NCBI GenBank assembly: GCA_949066965.1 | Contig: CARTDA010000006.1 | Coordinates: 1-64,000 of the forward strand | DNA from: COE1 sp949066965 | Lineage (GTDB): Bacteria > Bacillota > Clostridia > Lachnospirales > Lachnospiraceae | Length of the DNA: 64,000 nt | Direction: 5' to 3' | In this document: in pieces, positions 41,300 through 50,378 of the stretch | Position numbering within the stretch: position 1 is the first letter of the stretch | How the letters are laid out: every line of letters starts with the position of its first letter | Position numbers and translations under genes: made by a program | The notes under the pieces: generated by a model | Database searches by the model: none | Seen by the model: the letters and a program-made list of their open reading frames with translations, nothing else | Told to the model about the DNA's origin: nothing

Positions 41300-43067
41300 T
41301 TCCTACAAAGAAGACGAAAACCTGAAGGAAGTCGGCAAGCTTAAAACACTGGGAAGACTGTTTTCCTATCTGCTTGCACACAAGGTTTCCATATTTGTTG
41401 TCCTGTTAATCATGGCATACTGTGTATGTGTGAGTCTCATAAACCCACTCATCATTGAATCTGCCATTGACAACCATATTTCAACCGGCGACTACAACGG
41501 CCTGTACCGCCTTGCTGCCATCGCGCTTGTGTTAAATGCGATTCTGATTATTCTGGTCAAGGCACGCATGTACATTATGGCAAAGGTGTGCAACAAGGTA
41601 CTTGTCACAATCCGGCAGCAGCTCTACACACATATACAGACACTGGATTTCAAGTTTTTTGACAGCAGGCCGACAGGAAAAATCCTTGCCCGCATTATCG
41701 GAGACATCAATTCCTTGAAGGATGTACTCTCCAACAGTGTCACGACACTGATACCGGATTTTATCACAATCTGCGCGGTAGTCGGTATTATGTTCTTCAA
41801 AAATGCAAAGCTTGCCGCGGCGGCACTGGTAAGCATTCCCCTTATGATGATCGGAGTATGGTTTATCCAGGTACGTTCGCATAAGCGCTGGCAGATATTC
41901 CGCAAGAAATCCTCCAACCTCAATGCATTTGTGCATGAGGATTTGTCAGGCATACGGATTATCCAGAGTTTTACGGCGGAGACGGAAACAAAAGAAACGT
42001 TCCGTTCCCTTGTCGATGAGCACCAGCACTCTTTCATGGATGCCGTGCGGTACGCAGATGCTTTTGGTTCTGTCGTGGATTTCTGCTGGGGGCTTGGCAA
42101 TGTATCATTGTGGTTTACAGGCATCATGGTACTCGGTGTCGATAACGTATCAGTGGGTACCCTTGTTGCATTTGGCACCTATATTTCCATGTTCTGGCAG
42201 CCAATCATGAACCTGAGCAACTTTTATAACCAGCTGATTACAAACATTTCCGGCGCAGAGCGAATCTTTGAGATTCTCGACACTGGCGCGGAAATCGTGG
42301 ACGCCGACGGCGTGACACAGATGCCGGAAATTATCGGTGCAGTAGACTTTGAACATGTTGGATTCTCCTATGACGAAAACACAAACGTTCTCAATGATGT
42401 GAGCTTCCACATCAAGCCAGGTGAGACAATTGCCCTCGTGGGACCGACTGGCGCCGGAAAAACAACCATTGTCAACCTCATCAGCCGTTTTTATGATATC
42501 CAGAAAGGGATTATCCGGATTGACGGGCATGATATCAAGGGCGTCAGCATTGAGAGTCTCCGGCAGCAGATGGGCATTATGACGCAGGACAATTTCCTGT
42601 TTACAGGCACTATCCGTGAAAATATCGCCTATGGAAAGCTGGATGCCACTGACGAGGAAATCATCGCAGCTGCCAAGGCAGTCCATGCACATGATTTTAT
42701 CGCAAAGCTTCCTGACGGCTACAACACGAAGCTCGAGGAACGCGGCGGCGGACTCTCCGTGGGACAGAAACAGCTGCTTGCCTTTGCACGGACAATGGTC
42801 AGTATGCCAAAAATACTGATTCTGGATGAGGCAACCTCAAGCATTGACACCAAGACGGAGCTGCTGGTCCAGGACGGCATTGAAGCCCTTCTGAAAGGAC
42901 GCACCTCATTTGTCATTGCACACCGACTGTCCACCATACAGAAAGCAGACCGCATCTTTGTCATTGACAACGGCGGCATCGTGGAGGAAGGAAATGCCCG
43001 GGAGCTTATGGCAAAAAGAGGCGCCTACTACAGACTCTACACCGCGCAGCTCCAGGATGTTGTATAA
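41289..43067 (+). CDS. ABC exporter half-transporter B (canonical catalytic site, BmrD-like)
   Basis: A 592-residue half-transporter with a six-helix membrane domain (about 35-330) and an ATPase with GPTGAGKTT, signature LSVGQKQLL (second Gly replaced by Val) and ILILDEATSSID with the catalytic Glu. Combined with the first subunit, one composite ATP site has canonical Walker B Glu and canonical LSGGQ, the other has Asp and LSVGQ, so hydrolysis should be asymmetric. The ATG at 41289 has GGAAGGAGG upstream; earlier frame overlaps the first gene and is rejected. An intrinsic terminator follows after 20 bp. Confidence 0.92.
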   Translation: MAINSYKEDENLKEVGKLKTLGRLFSYLLAHKVSIFVVLLIMAYCVCVSLINPLIIESAIDNHISTGDYNGLYRLAAIALVLNAILIILVKARMYIMAKVCNKVLVTIRQQLYTHIQTLDFKFFDSRPTGKILARIIGDINSLKDVLSNSVTTLIPDFITICAVVGIMFFKNAKLAAAALVSIPLMMIGVWFIQVRSHKRWQIFRKKSSNLNAFVHEDLSGIRIIQSFTAETETKETFRSLVDEHQHSFMDAVRYADAFGSVVDFCWGLGNVSLWFTGIMVLGVDNVSVGTLVAFGTYISMFWQPIMNLSNFYNQLITNISGAERIFEILDTGAEIVDADGVTQMPEIIGAVDFEHVGFSYDENTNVLNDVSFHIKPGETIALVGPTGAGKTTIVNLISRFYDIQKGIIRIDGHDIKGVSIESLRQQMGIMTQDNFLFTGTIRENIAYGKLDATDEEIIAAAKAVHAHDFIAKLPDGYNTKLEERGGGLSVGQKQLLAFARTMVSMPKILILDEATSSIDTKTELLVQDGIEALLKGRTSFVIAHRLSTIQKADRIFVIDNGGIVEEGNARELMAKRGAYYRLYTAQLQDVV

Positions 43068-43085
43068 TGACTATATATGTTTATG

Positions 43086-43118
43086 AAAAAAGCAGGCTTT
43101 ATTATTTGCCTGCTTTTT
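43086..43118 (+). terminator. Terminator of the ABC exporter operon
   Basis: AAAAAGCAGGC and GCCTGCTTTTT pair over 11 bp with a 10-nt loop and end in the T-run. Confidence 0.93.
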
Positions 43119-43119
43119 C

Positions 43120-43312
43120 TTAAATGCATTCCCTTCCGATTGCTGCTGCCAGCACATTTCTCAGTTTTCTCGTCAGTGTAAACGTTCCTGAATCCCTTAA
43201 CTGCAGCATCATCAGGAATGTGACATCATCCTCCGGCAATCTGACCTTCCGCCACACTTTCATCAAGCAGCTCGCCTAATCGGAAAAGCCGGTTTCTATC
43301 AATTGTCTGCAT
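43120..43312 (-). pseudogene. Frameshifted small gene of unknown family
   Basis: With AAAGGG ahead of its ATG, the frame reads MQTIDRNRLFRLGELLDESV and stops after 28 codons. Shifting by one base near 43240 continues as KVWRKVRLPEDDVTFLMMLQ and TLTRKLRNVLAAAIGRECI to a stop at 43120. Joined, the two make a helical protein of about 63 residues. Either a recent one-base break or programmed shifting would explain it; the first is more likely. Nothing else is in the gap before the hybrid kinase. Confidence 0.4.
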
Positions 43313-43336
43313 AGTTTTTCCCTTTCCGTGAAAATA

Positions 43337-45112
43337 TTATGTATAGAAAAAATGATACATCTTCTGGAACAGCTCATCCACATCAATCGGCTTTGCAAGA
43401 TGTGCGTTCATTCCGGCATCAAAAGCCTTCTCCACATCCTGTGCAAACGCATTTGCCGTCATTGCCATGATGGGAATCGACATGGAATCCTTTCTGTCCA
43501 TACTGCGTATCGCCCTCGCCGCACCATATCCGTCCATCCCCGGCATCTGGATATCCATCAATATCAGGTCAAAATGCCCCTCCTTTGATTTACCAAAGAT
43601 ATCAATTGCCTCCTCGGCATCCCACGCGCAAATCACATGTGCATGGGTGCGCTCAAGAATCGCCTTTATGATTTCCATATTCATGTCATTGTCTTCCACG
43701 ACCAGTATATTTTTCCCAGAAGCATCAAGTATTGCTATGCCATCCTCCACCTTGAAATTTTTCTGTACATTCTTATCTTTTTTTAGCCGCACATGGATGG
43801 AAAACCTTGAGCCGACACCGACCGTACTTTCAATCGCAAGCGTTGCCCCCATGGCATCTATGATACTTTTTGAAATGCTCATGCCAATGCCGCTGCCCTC
43901 GACCTTCTGCACCCGCCTGTCCTCGGAACGCTCAAATGGTTTAAAGATATGGTTCTCGATAAACTCCTGCGTCATTCCGACACCAGTGTCCGTCACAATA
44001 ATATCAAATTCCGCATAGTCACTGTCATTCATTGCAGCCTCTGTAATAGAAACACTCACTTTTCCAAATGCATCCGTGTACTTAATGCCATTGCTGATGA
44101 TATTCATCATAACCTGCCGCAGCCGGACGGAATCCCCCAGCAGGTTTTCATGCTCTACATCACACGTCATTTCAAACTCGACTTTCCGCCCCCTTGCCAT
44201 CTGCGCCAGCACAACCTGAATGTTTTCCGCCAATTCCGTCATACTGAACTGCCCCTCTTTCAGCTTTAACGTATCCATCTCAATCTCGGACATATCCAGT
44301 ATATTGTTTAACAGGTTCAGCAGCTGCGTAGAAGATGCGGTAATCTTATTCAGGCACTCCTGTACTTTTTCCTTGTCATCAATATTATACTTCGCAATAT
44401 CCGTCATGCCGACAATCGCATTCATCGGTGTTCTGATATCATGTGACATGTTTGCCAGAAAGTTTGTCTTTGCAACATTTGCCTTCTGTGCATTCAGCTT
44501 CTCCTGTTCCGCTTCCATGACAGCATCTTCGATTCTTTTTGTCTGCCTGGTCTGTACATACCGCTGGTATTTTAAAATCAGCCCAATCGTACCTGCCACT
44601 ACCAGGACTGCAATCAGGTTATCCTGATAGTAATAAAAATCATTGTCAATATACTTAAAGGTCTCCTGGTGGAAATAACCGTATAGAATAATCATCACGT
44701 CCGTCACCACCGTAACTGCCAACAATATTTTAAAATATATCCCGCTGGTCATAATACATACAAGCAGAATCCCAAATGTCAGCCAGACCGGCATTCCCGA
44801 CTCGATACCCCCGCCCTCAGCCCACAGGAACATAAAAGGAAAAACCACAAGGTTTACAGGAGCCACAACCAGCGCATAAAAAAGCTGAACTTTTTTTGGA
44901 TAATAATTTGCCAGCAGTGCCATGGCTACCAGATAGACCCACAGGGCAGCCATCACCAGAAGCCCATCCTGCTCGTATCCCATAAAAAACTCTATTGCCC
45001 CAAGAATGGTGAGCGCTAAAATTTCTATTAAGATAATTGTGTTGTAAATCCACAGCTGCGAATCTGTTCTTGCAATATATTTTCCAAACCTGTCTTTTAT
45101 TTTCTGTACCAT
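43337..45112 (-). CDS. Hybrid sensor histidine kinase with C-terminal receiver
   Basis: About 591 residues. Six hydrophobic segments (to about residue 180) form a membrane sensor. A short coiled coil leads to the HisKA domain with phospho-His in NMSHDIRTPMNAI (near 220), then the ATPase with NIISNGIKYTD, DTGVGM and GSGIGMSI. The C-terminal receiver (about 460-590) has VVEDNDMN, phospho-Asp in LILMDIQMPG and the AKPID Lys. No output DNA-binding domain is present, so a phosphotransfer partner or protein interaction is expected; none is adjacent. An upstream in-frame GTG would add four residues. Confidence 0.92.
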   Translation of the reverse strand: MVQKIKDRFGKYIARTDSQLWIYNTIILIEILALTILGAIEFFMGYEQDGLLVMAALWVYLVAMALLANYYPKKVQLFYALVVAPVNLVVFPFMFLWAEGGGIESGMPVWLTFGILLVCIMTSGIYFKILLAVTVVTDVMIILYGYFHQETFKYIDNDFYYYQDNLIAVLVVAGTIGLILKYQRYVQTRQTKRIEDAVMEAEQEKLNAQKANVAKTNFLANMSHDIRTPMNAIVGMTDIAKYNIDDKEKVQECLNKITASSTQLLNLLNNILDMSEIEMDTLKLKEGQFSMTELAENIQVVLAQMARGRKVEFEMTCDVEHENLLGDSVRLRQVMMNIISNGIKYTDAFGKVSVSITEAAMNDSDYAEFDIIVTDTGVGMTQEFIENHIFKPFERSEDRRVQKVEGSGIGMSISKSIIDAMGATLAIESTVGVGSRFSIHVRLKKDKNVQKNFKVEDGIAILDASGKNILVVEDNDMNMEIIKAILERTHAHVICAWDAEEAIDIFGKSKEGHFDLILMDIQMPGMDGYGAARAIRSMDRKDSMSIPIMAMTANAFAQDVEKAFDAGMNAHLAKPIDVDELFQKMYHFFYT

Positions 45113-45156
45113 TTTTATCCCCACTCTTCATATACTTGTTTACGCTTTCCTGTTGC

Positions 45157-46017
45157 CTACTCGTCCGTATTTTCTCCTGTAAACTCAACAAACCTGGAAA
45201 ATGCCTCCTCATGCATTCTTGATGTTGCCTGTGGATTTCGCTTTAAAAGCGAACTCATACGTCCATACTCCCTTTTTGTTCTTGCACTGTTTACCCTTTC
45301 CATAATTGCAGCTTTTGAATTTCTGCTGCTCTCACCCAGCCTGTCATACATTTCCTTTCCTGATTCCAGTGCCGAATTAATCCTGCGAAGCCCTGCTTCC
45401 GATTTCTCCTTTATCTCGCCGCCATAAAATGCCGAAACAACCTCAATGTGCTTCTGAAACCTGCGGAAATCTTCATTGTTCTCCTCAAGCCCAAGAAGAA
45501 CCTCTTTGAGGTTAATCGCTTCGCGGATGCTTTCTGCCATGTCAATGGAAATATAGACCGTGAGCACAAACACCAACACCTCCAAAACATTTGTATTCAT
45601 ATTCAGCACAAAGCGTTCCACCGGCGTATGTCCGTATAATGTAAGGATGACTGAAAAACACCCCCAGGCAAGCGACGACGTGACACAGATATGACCATTC
45701 AGGTTCAGGCGCTGCTTGCTGTAATCCCAGTACCTGACATGGAACATCTTTTCCATTGCCGCTCCGGTAAAATATTCCAATAATGTAGCGCTTGTCATTC
45801 CCACGACAAACACAAGCCCTGCATTCGTCCGAAAGGGCAGCGTAAAAATTAAAACGACGATTGCCCCGGAGCCATATATCGGAAGAAACGGTCCCCTCAT
45901 AAACCCCCTGTTTACCCATTTTGCCTTTAACACAGACACATAGCATGTCTCCCACAGCCAGCCCAGAAAACAGTAAAAGTAAAAAAACAGAAGCCATGTT
46001 GAAAATGTGTATATCAT
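45157..46017 (-). CDS. Putative membrane protein of pfam06541 (ABC_trans_CmpB type)
   Basis: A 286-residue protein with five or six hydrophobic segments in the first 170 residues. The family signature FLGWLWETCYVS (about 17-28) and RGPFLPIYGSGA (about 42-53) are clear, as is LEYFTGAAMEKMF. The C-terminal 115 residues are charged and helical and should be cytoplasmic. The family is annotated as putative ABC permease, but no ATPase gene is adjacent and function is unproven. GGAGGAG precedes the ATG. It lies 45 bp upstream of the hybrid kinase on the same strand, so co-transcription is possible. Confidence 0.85.
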   Translation of the reverse strand: MIYTFSTWLLFFYFYCFLGWLWETCYVSVLKAKWVNRGFMRGPFLPIYGSGAIVVLIFTLPFRTNAGLVFVVGMTSATLLEYFTGAAMEKMFHVRYWDYSKQRLNLNGHICVTSSLAWGCFSVILTLYGHTPVERFVLNMNTNVLEVLVFVLTVYISIDMAESIREAINLKEVLLGLEENNEDFRRFQKHIEVVSAFYGGEIKEKSEAGLRRINSALESGKEMYDRLGESSRNSKAAIMERVNSARTKREYGRMSSLLKRNPQATSRMHEEAFSRFVEFTGENTDE

Positions 46018-46101
46018 TGATACTCCTCCTGATTGTAAATCCTACATAACTATATTGTATCTTTTCTTTCCATGATTTCCAACCATTATTTCATAAAAAT
46101 A

Positions 46102-46743
46102 TTATTTTATTTCCATGCATATCAGCAGCATGCCATTCTGCACTTCTATCATGGCATGTCTGCCTGTAAACTCATTGCTCACCCCAACCGGAAACTCCTG
46201 CTTTAACAGGACATGGTCCAGTGTATATTTCAACCCCACCTCGGAAACGCCGTCTGCATCTCCGCCAAAAGCAAACACAGAAATCCTTCTCCCGCATTTC
46301 GCTTCATCTGCCACAAACGAAATGCTCTCATTCCGAATCAGGAAAACCGACAGCCCGTCACCATAAAGCGTACCGCGCGCGCCCCGGTTTAACAGGTATA
46401 AAAGACTCTGGATATTTGCAAGTGTATGGTCCAGCCGCCCGCCAAGTGCACCATAAAGCTCAAATTTCCGGAATCCCGCGGACAGTCCCTCCTTGATTGC
46501 CGCAAGCATGTCGGTATCGTCCTTCTCCTCCGGAAGCCTTTTCACAGATAAAGCAGCGAGTGCCTCCCGCGTCCTCAGGGAATCCATGTCCCCTAATACA
46601 ATATCAGGTGTTATTCCGGCTTCCAGCAGATAATCCAGTCCTCCGTCCGCCGCAATACACAGGTCTCCTTCCTTGATTACCGCCCGCTTCCTTAACTGCC
46701 CGGAATCACACACGCCTGCACCTACAATCACACACTTTTTCAT
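46102..46743 (-). CDS. thiN: Thiamine pyrophosphokinase
   Basis: A 213-residue enzyme transferring pyrophosphate from ATP to thiamine to give TPP. The catalytic domain shows CIAADGGLDYLLEAGI, DIVLGDMDS, EEKDDTDMLAA and GALGGRLDH, all family signatures; the C-terminal beta domain binds thiamine (GLKYTLDH, VSNEFTG). AAAGGA precedes the ATG by 9 nt. A longer frame to 46965 crosses a terminator and a repeat and is rejected. No TPP riboswitch is seen upstream. Confidence 0.93.
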   Translation of the reverse strand: MKKCVIVGAGVCDSGQLRKRAVIKEGDLCIAADGGLDYLLEAGITPDIVLGDMDSLRTREALAALSVKRLPEEKDDTDMLAAIKEGLSAGFRKFELYGALGGRLDHTLANIQSLLYLLNRGARGTLYGDGLSVFLIRNESISFVADEAKCGRRISVFAFGGDADGVSEVGLKYTLDHVLLKQEFPVGVSNEFTGRHAMIEVQNGMLLICMEIK

Positions 46744-46773
46744 TATTCTCTGTCCTTTCATGTCTTCGAAATC

Positions 46774-46804
46774 GAGTAGGGGAATGACCCTCCGCCCGTG
46801 TGCA
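46774..46804. repeat. Copy 1 of an intergenic repeat (GAGTAGGGGAATGACC...CGCCCGTGTGCA)
   Basis: GAGTAGGGGAATGACC (46774-46789) and CGCCCGTGTGCA (46793-46804) recur at 54674-54689 and 54749-54760 in the same order, with extra sequence between them in the second copy. It also overlaps the family seen as the palindrome at 46861. Confidence 0.6.
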
Positions 46805-46806
46805 GA

Positions 46807-46844
46807 ATAAAAGTCCGCCAAAGCCAAAGCCTGGCGAACTTTTT
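46807..46844 (-). terminator. Terminator of the SBP-chemoreceptor operon
   Basis: CGCCA and TGGCG plus AGT and ACT pair around a C-A mismatch; on the minus strand the hairpin is followed by TTTTATT. Confidence 0.7.
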
Positions 46845-46860
46845 GTTCAACGCTATTAAT

Positions 46861-46890
46861 CGAGTAGGGAAGAGTCATCTTCCCTACTCG
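46861..46890. repeat. Perfect palindrome with 13-bp arms, related to the GAGTAGGG repeat
   Basis: CGAGTAGGGAAGA and TCTTCCCTACTCG around GTCA. It begins with the same GAGTAGGG as the repeats at 46774 and 54674 and is followed by a GC-rich stretch CGCCGCGCGCCCC. Confidence 0.7.
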
Positions 46891-46973
46891 CCGCGCGCCC
46901 CATGCGCCGCTTCTGCGGCATACTTCCATGCGTGCATTATACGCATTGTGCACGGGGCTGCGCATATTCAGAA

Positions 46974-48707
46974 TCAGAAGTTCTTAAACACATCCGTTTC
47001 TTTCTGCAAGGCTGCCGCAATCTGCTGGTTTTCATCCATCCTGTTGCTGATATTTTCCATATCCTCAACAAGCACCTGCGTACTTTCCGCAGCGCCAGTG
47101 ACACCCCTTGCACCTTCCTCAATTGCATCTGTAATGGTCTCAATCGATTTCGCAATCTCATCAACCGCCCGCTTGAGGTCGTCTGTCTTTGCGGTAAACT
47201 CATTCATGACACCCTCTATGTATGTGGCATTATCCCGGTACTGCTCACCGCTGCTGACAAAATTCTCAAACTCCGGCAGAATCGCGTCTGTCATGTACTC
47301 TACCAGATTATTGGAGTGGCCTGCAAGATTGTGAACCGCGTTGATAACCACACCGTTAATCTCCTGGATGCGGTTCGCCGTCTCACGGCTTGAAGCGGCA
47401 AGCTGCCTGATTTCATCCGCAACAACTGCAAATCCCTTTCCAGCCTCCCCTGCACGCGCGGCCTCTATGGAAGCATTCAGCGCAAGAAGATTTGTCTGGC
47501 TGGAGATATTGAGGATATCATTTGTCAGCCCATTAACCTGCTCAACGCTCTTGCTGTCCTCAATCGCCTGATTCAGCACCTCGAGAATCTCCTGGACTTT
47601 CGTGCTTGTCTCCTGCATGTTTGTCTTCGCGTCCGACTCCATCTTATCTGCATTTTCTTTCATTTTCTTAGAGTAGTCGTTGATGCTGCTTGACTTATCG
47701 GCAATCATCTCAACCTCGCTGCGCACGGAATCCGCATTCTGGTTGATAATCGTCGCGGAATGCCCGACTTCCTGCATCGTGGCAGACAGCTCCTCCGTGA
47801 CTGCTGACAAATCCGAAGCACTGTCATTGGAAGTCCGCACGCTCTCCTGCACTTCGCTGACAACCTCCTCGAGTTTTCTGGAGTTCTCGATAATCATTTT
47901 CATGATGCTTTGCAGTTTGCCCATAAATGTATTGATACCATTTCCCAGGTCGGCAATCTCGTCGTTGGACAAGATGCTGATTCGCTTTGTCAAATCGCCC
48001 TGGCTCTGGTCAATGCCATTGATAATATCATTAATCTCATGATTTGCAACAATCAGCTTTCTGATAATCAGTATAAATACACTGTAGAGCGTAATAAACA
48101 ATGCAACAACACTCAGGACAACAATGACCGTATTTTTAAATACTGCCTTGCTGTATTCCGCTGTCAGAGCCTCGCTTGCCTGCGTCGCACTCTGCTGTGC
48201 ATATTCCATCATAATCTCAACCTGACGCTGCATCTCGTCACTGCACTGTTTAATCGTTCCGTTTGCAAGGGCAAATGCTGTCTCTTTCTCCGCATTTCCA
48301 CTAAATGCCATCAGGTTCGCTATCTCGTATTTCATGGTCTCGTAATTTTTTACCAGGCTATCATACGCAGCAGCATCCGCCTCCAGCAGGCTGTTCTTGT
48401 ATTCTATCAGGTATCCGTCCAGTATCTCCTCTTCCGCACGAACCTCAGCCACTGTCGCAATCAGGGTATCCAAATCAGTTGCTATGATATGGGAGAGCGC
48501 CTTCTTATGGATTTCCTGAAGTTCCTTCTCAATATTGCTGAGCTGGGAAATATTTACCATATGCTCGTCAGATATTGTCACGGCAGTCGAATTCACCCGT
48601 TTGAGGTTATTGATTGCCGCTATATTTGAATAAATCGCCAATGCTCCGAGAATAAAAACCGGAACCAAAATGATTATTGTAATACTTAATCGTTTCTTTC
48701 CATTCAT
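46974..48707 (-). CDS. Methyl-accepting chemotaxis protein
   Basis: A 577-residue chemoreceptor. A membrane helix (about 8-30), an extracytoplasmic four-helix-bundle-like sensor (about 31-190), a second membrane helix (about 193-215), a HAMP domain and a long signalling coiled coil. The tip TNLLALNASIEAARAGEAGK, where CheA and CheW bind, is conserved. There is no C-terminal tethering pentapeptide. The gene starts 13 bp after the stop of a solute-binding lipoprotein gene, so the two are made together and the lipoprotein may present ligand to the receptor. No che or flagellar gene is in the window. Confidence 0.94.
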   Translation of the reverse strand: MNGKKRLSITIIILVPVFILGALAIYSNIAAINNLKRVNSTAVTISDEHMVNISQLSNIEKELQEIHKKALSHIIATDLDTLIATVAEVRAEEEILDGYLIEYKNSLLEADAAAYDSLVKNYETMKYEIANLMAFSGNAEKETAFALANGTIKQCSDEMQRQVEIMMEYAQQSATQASEALTAEYSKAVFKNTVIVVLSVVALFITLYSVFILIIRKLIVANHEINDIINGIDQSQGDLTKRISILSNDEIADLGNGINTFMGKLQSIMKMIIENSRKLEEVVSEVQESVRTSNDSASDLSAVTEELSATMQEVGHSATIINQNADSVRSEVEMIADKSSSINDYSKKMKENADKMESDAKTNMQETSTKVQEILEVLNQAIEDSKSVEQVNGLTNDILNISSQTNLLALNASIEAARAGEAGKGFAVVADEIRQLAASSRETANRIQEINGVVINAVHNLAGHSNNLVEYMTDAILPEFENFVSSGEQYRDNATYIEGVMNEFTAKTDDLKRAVDEIAKSIETITDAIEEGARGVTGAAESTQVLVEDMENISNRMDENQQIAAALQKETDVFKNF

Positions 48708-48720
48708 TTTATTCCCCTCC

Positions 48721-50019
48721 TTACTGTACCGCCGAAGCTGCTATGCCCTTTACCAGTCTGTCCATCAGATCCTGCAAAGGCATGTTGTCCGGACTTCCTG
48801 CTGCCAATGTGTCGGCAAAGCTTGTACACGCATCCCAGTAGCTGTTTCCCACTCTCTGAAGGACACCGTACTGTGACTGGTCAATTACGGCAGCTATCGC
48901 CGGAACTTTTCCAACTGCGTCGGAGGAAGCCGCAACGATATTGGACGGTCCCTGGCTCCTCTCCTCAAACCGCAGAATCTGGTTTTCCTCGTTAGTAATC
49001 CAGTCTGCAAGTTTATGCGCCCATGCCAGATGTTCGGAATATGCATTTACCCCAAACATTTTATATCCTTTAAAAGAAGACATCTGTATCTGCTGTCCGT
49101 TGCAGGTATATGTAGGAAGTTTGCAGGCACTGTAATCATTCCCCCACGCTTCCTGTATGGCAACTGCATTCCATACGCCGCTTACACCTGCAATGCATTC
49201 GCCTGACTGTGCCATCTCCACAAAGCCGGCATCCGGCTGTGCCACAAACCCAGGGTGTGTCGCAATACTGAGCAGCGCCTGCGCCACATCAACACCCTTA
49301 ATGCTTCCTTCCGTAGAATTCCAGTTGCAGTGATTTGTCACACCGTCTTCATTGATGCCAAACTCCAGACCTGTATTGCCAAAGAAAGAATACAGGTACC
49401 ACCCTGAATTAAACTCCATGGATACCTTCTTTTCGTTTTCTGCCGCAACCTCAAGAATCCTGTCAAACGTCTGAACATCTTCTGCTGTCAGATATGCACT
49501 ATTATAATACAGAAAATATCCGTTGTCCGCAGTGTATGGATATGCATATAAATCCCCGCGATAGGAAGCTGCATCGACTGCATCCGGCAAGTTAGCGTTT
49601 TTCACCTCATCCTGGTTAACCACCGGCGAGAGCGCCCCGCCTGCTATCAGACTGTACAGCTGGTCATCCGGCATTGAAAAGATATCTGCCGCATTGTGAA
49701 TATCACCCAGAACATTTTTTCTTGTATCCGCGTCACCAGATACCTCAATTGTAATATCAAAATCAGCCTGTCCGGCATACTTCTGTTTAAAACTGTCAAT
49801 CATTTTCTGCAGATTTGCAATGTTTGACTCCTCGACCCAGACCCTCAATTCCACCGTGCCTGATTCCAGTTGTCCGTCCGCATCGCCCTGATCTGCACCA
49901 GCATCTACAGGCTCTGTCTCTGCCTGATTGCCGCCATCTGTATTGTTATTTCCGCAGCCCGCAAGTGAAGCCGCCAGCAGTGAAGCAGCCAGTACTGTCA
50001 TTAAAATTTTCTTTTTCAC
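48721..50019 (-). CDS. Sugar-type ABC substrate-binding lipoprotein (orphan)
   Basis: A 432-residue extracellular binding protein of the maltose/oligosaccharide cluster. The lipobox ASLAGC places the lipidated Cys at 22, followed by an Asp/Glu/Gly-rich linker to about 55. The two-lobe fold is visible in VELRVWVEESNIANLQKMI and DIFSMPDDQLYSLI, with PYTADNGYFLYYN as hinge region. The start is GTG with AAAGGAG 7 nt upstream. No permease or ATPase follows; the next gene is a chemoreceptor 13 bp away. It therefore probably serves sensing rather than, or as well as, transport. Confidence 0.9.
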   Translation of the reverse strand: MKKKILMTVLAASLLAASLAGCGNNNTDGGNQAETEPVDAGADQGDADGQLESGTVELRVWVEESNIANLQKMIDSFKQKYAGQADFDITIEVSGDADTRKNVLGDIHNAADIFSMPDDQLYSLIAGGALSPVVNQDEVKNANLPDAVDAASYRGDLYAYPYTADNGYFLYYNSAYLTAEDVQTFDRILEVAAENEKKVSMEFNSGWYLYSFFGNTGLEFGINEDGVTNHCNWNSTEGSIKGVDVAQALLSIATHPGFVAQPDAGFVEMAQSGECIAGVSGVWNAVAIQEAWGNDYSACKLPTYTCNGQQIQMSSFKGYKMFGVNAYSEHLAWAHKLADWITNEENQILRFEERSQGPSNIVAASSDAVGKVPAIAAVIDQSQYGVLQRVGNSYWDACTSFADTLAAGSPDNMPLQDLMDRLVKGIAASAVQ

Positions 50020-50378
50020 GGTAAATCTCCTTTCGCAATTTATTTTCCGACAATTACCTACTTAATAGTTTATACTATCTGTCAATTTTTTTCAATGTAT
50101 TTTTTTAAGTACATAAAGCTAAATTTTGTCGACGAATCGGCAATATCACAGACACTTTCCGAGTCATAATGTAACAATTTTGTGTTTAAATCAAACCTTT
50201 GTCTGTACATTTTACCATATTTTTCAATTTATTTTTGTACAATGTTCTATTTTTACAAAATTTAAATGGCATATAGTTGTCATTGATGTTATAATAAATG
50301 AAATGATTTGAAATCATATATACATCTATGTGTACCAAACGGTATTACAAATAAATCATCTAGGGAGTAATGCTACAA
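50020..50378. other. Divergent intergenic region, AT-rich
   Basis: It should hold the promoters of the binding-protein operon (minus) and the diguanylate cyclase (plus). TTGACA near 50075 on the minus strand lacks a good -10; TATAAT at about 50290 on the plus strand lacks a good -35. I looked for a c-di-GMP riboswitch and saw none. Confidence 0.4.

Noticed and set aside
50020..50378. Possible c-di-GMP riboswitch upstream of the diguanylate cyclase
   Set aside because: The conserved core could not be found by eye in this AT-rich stretch.
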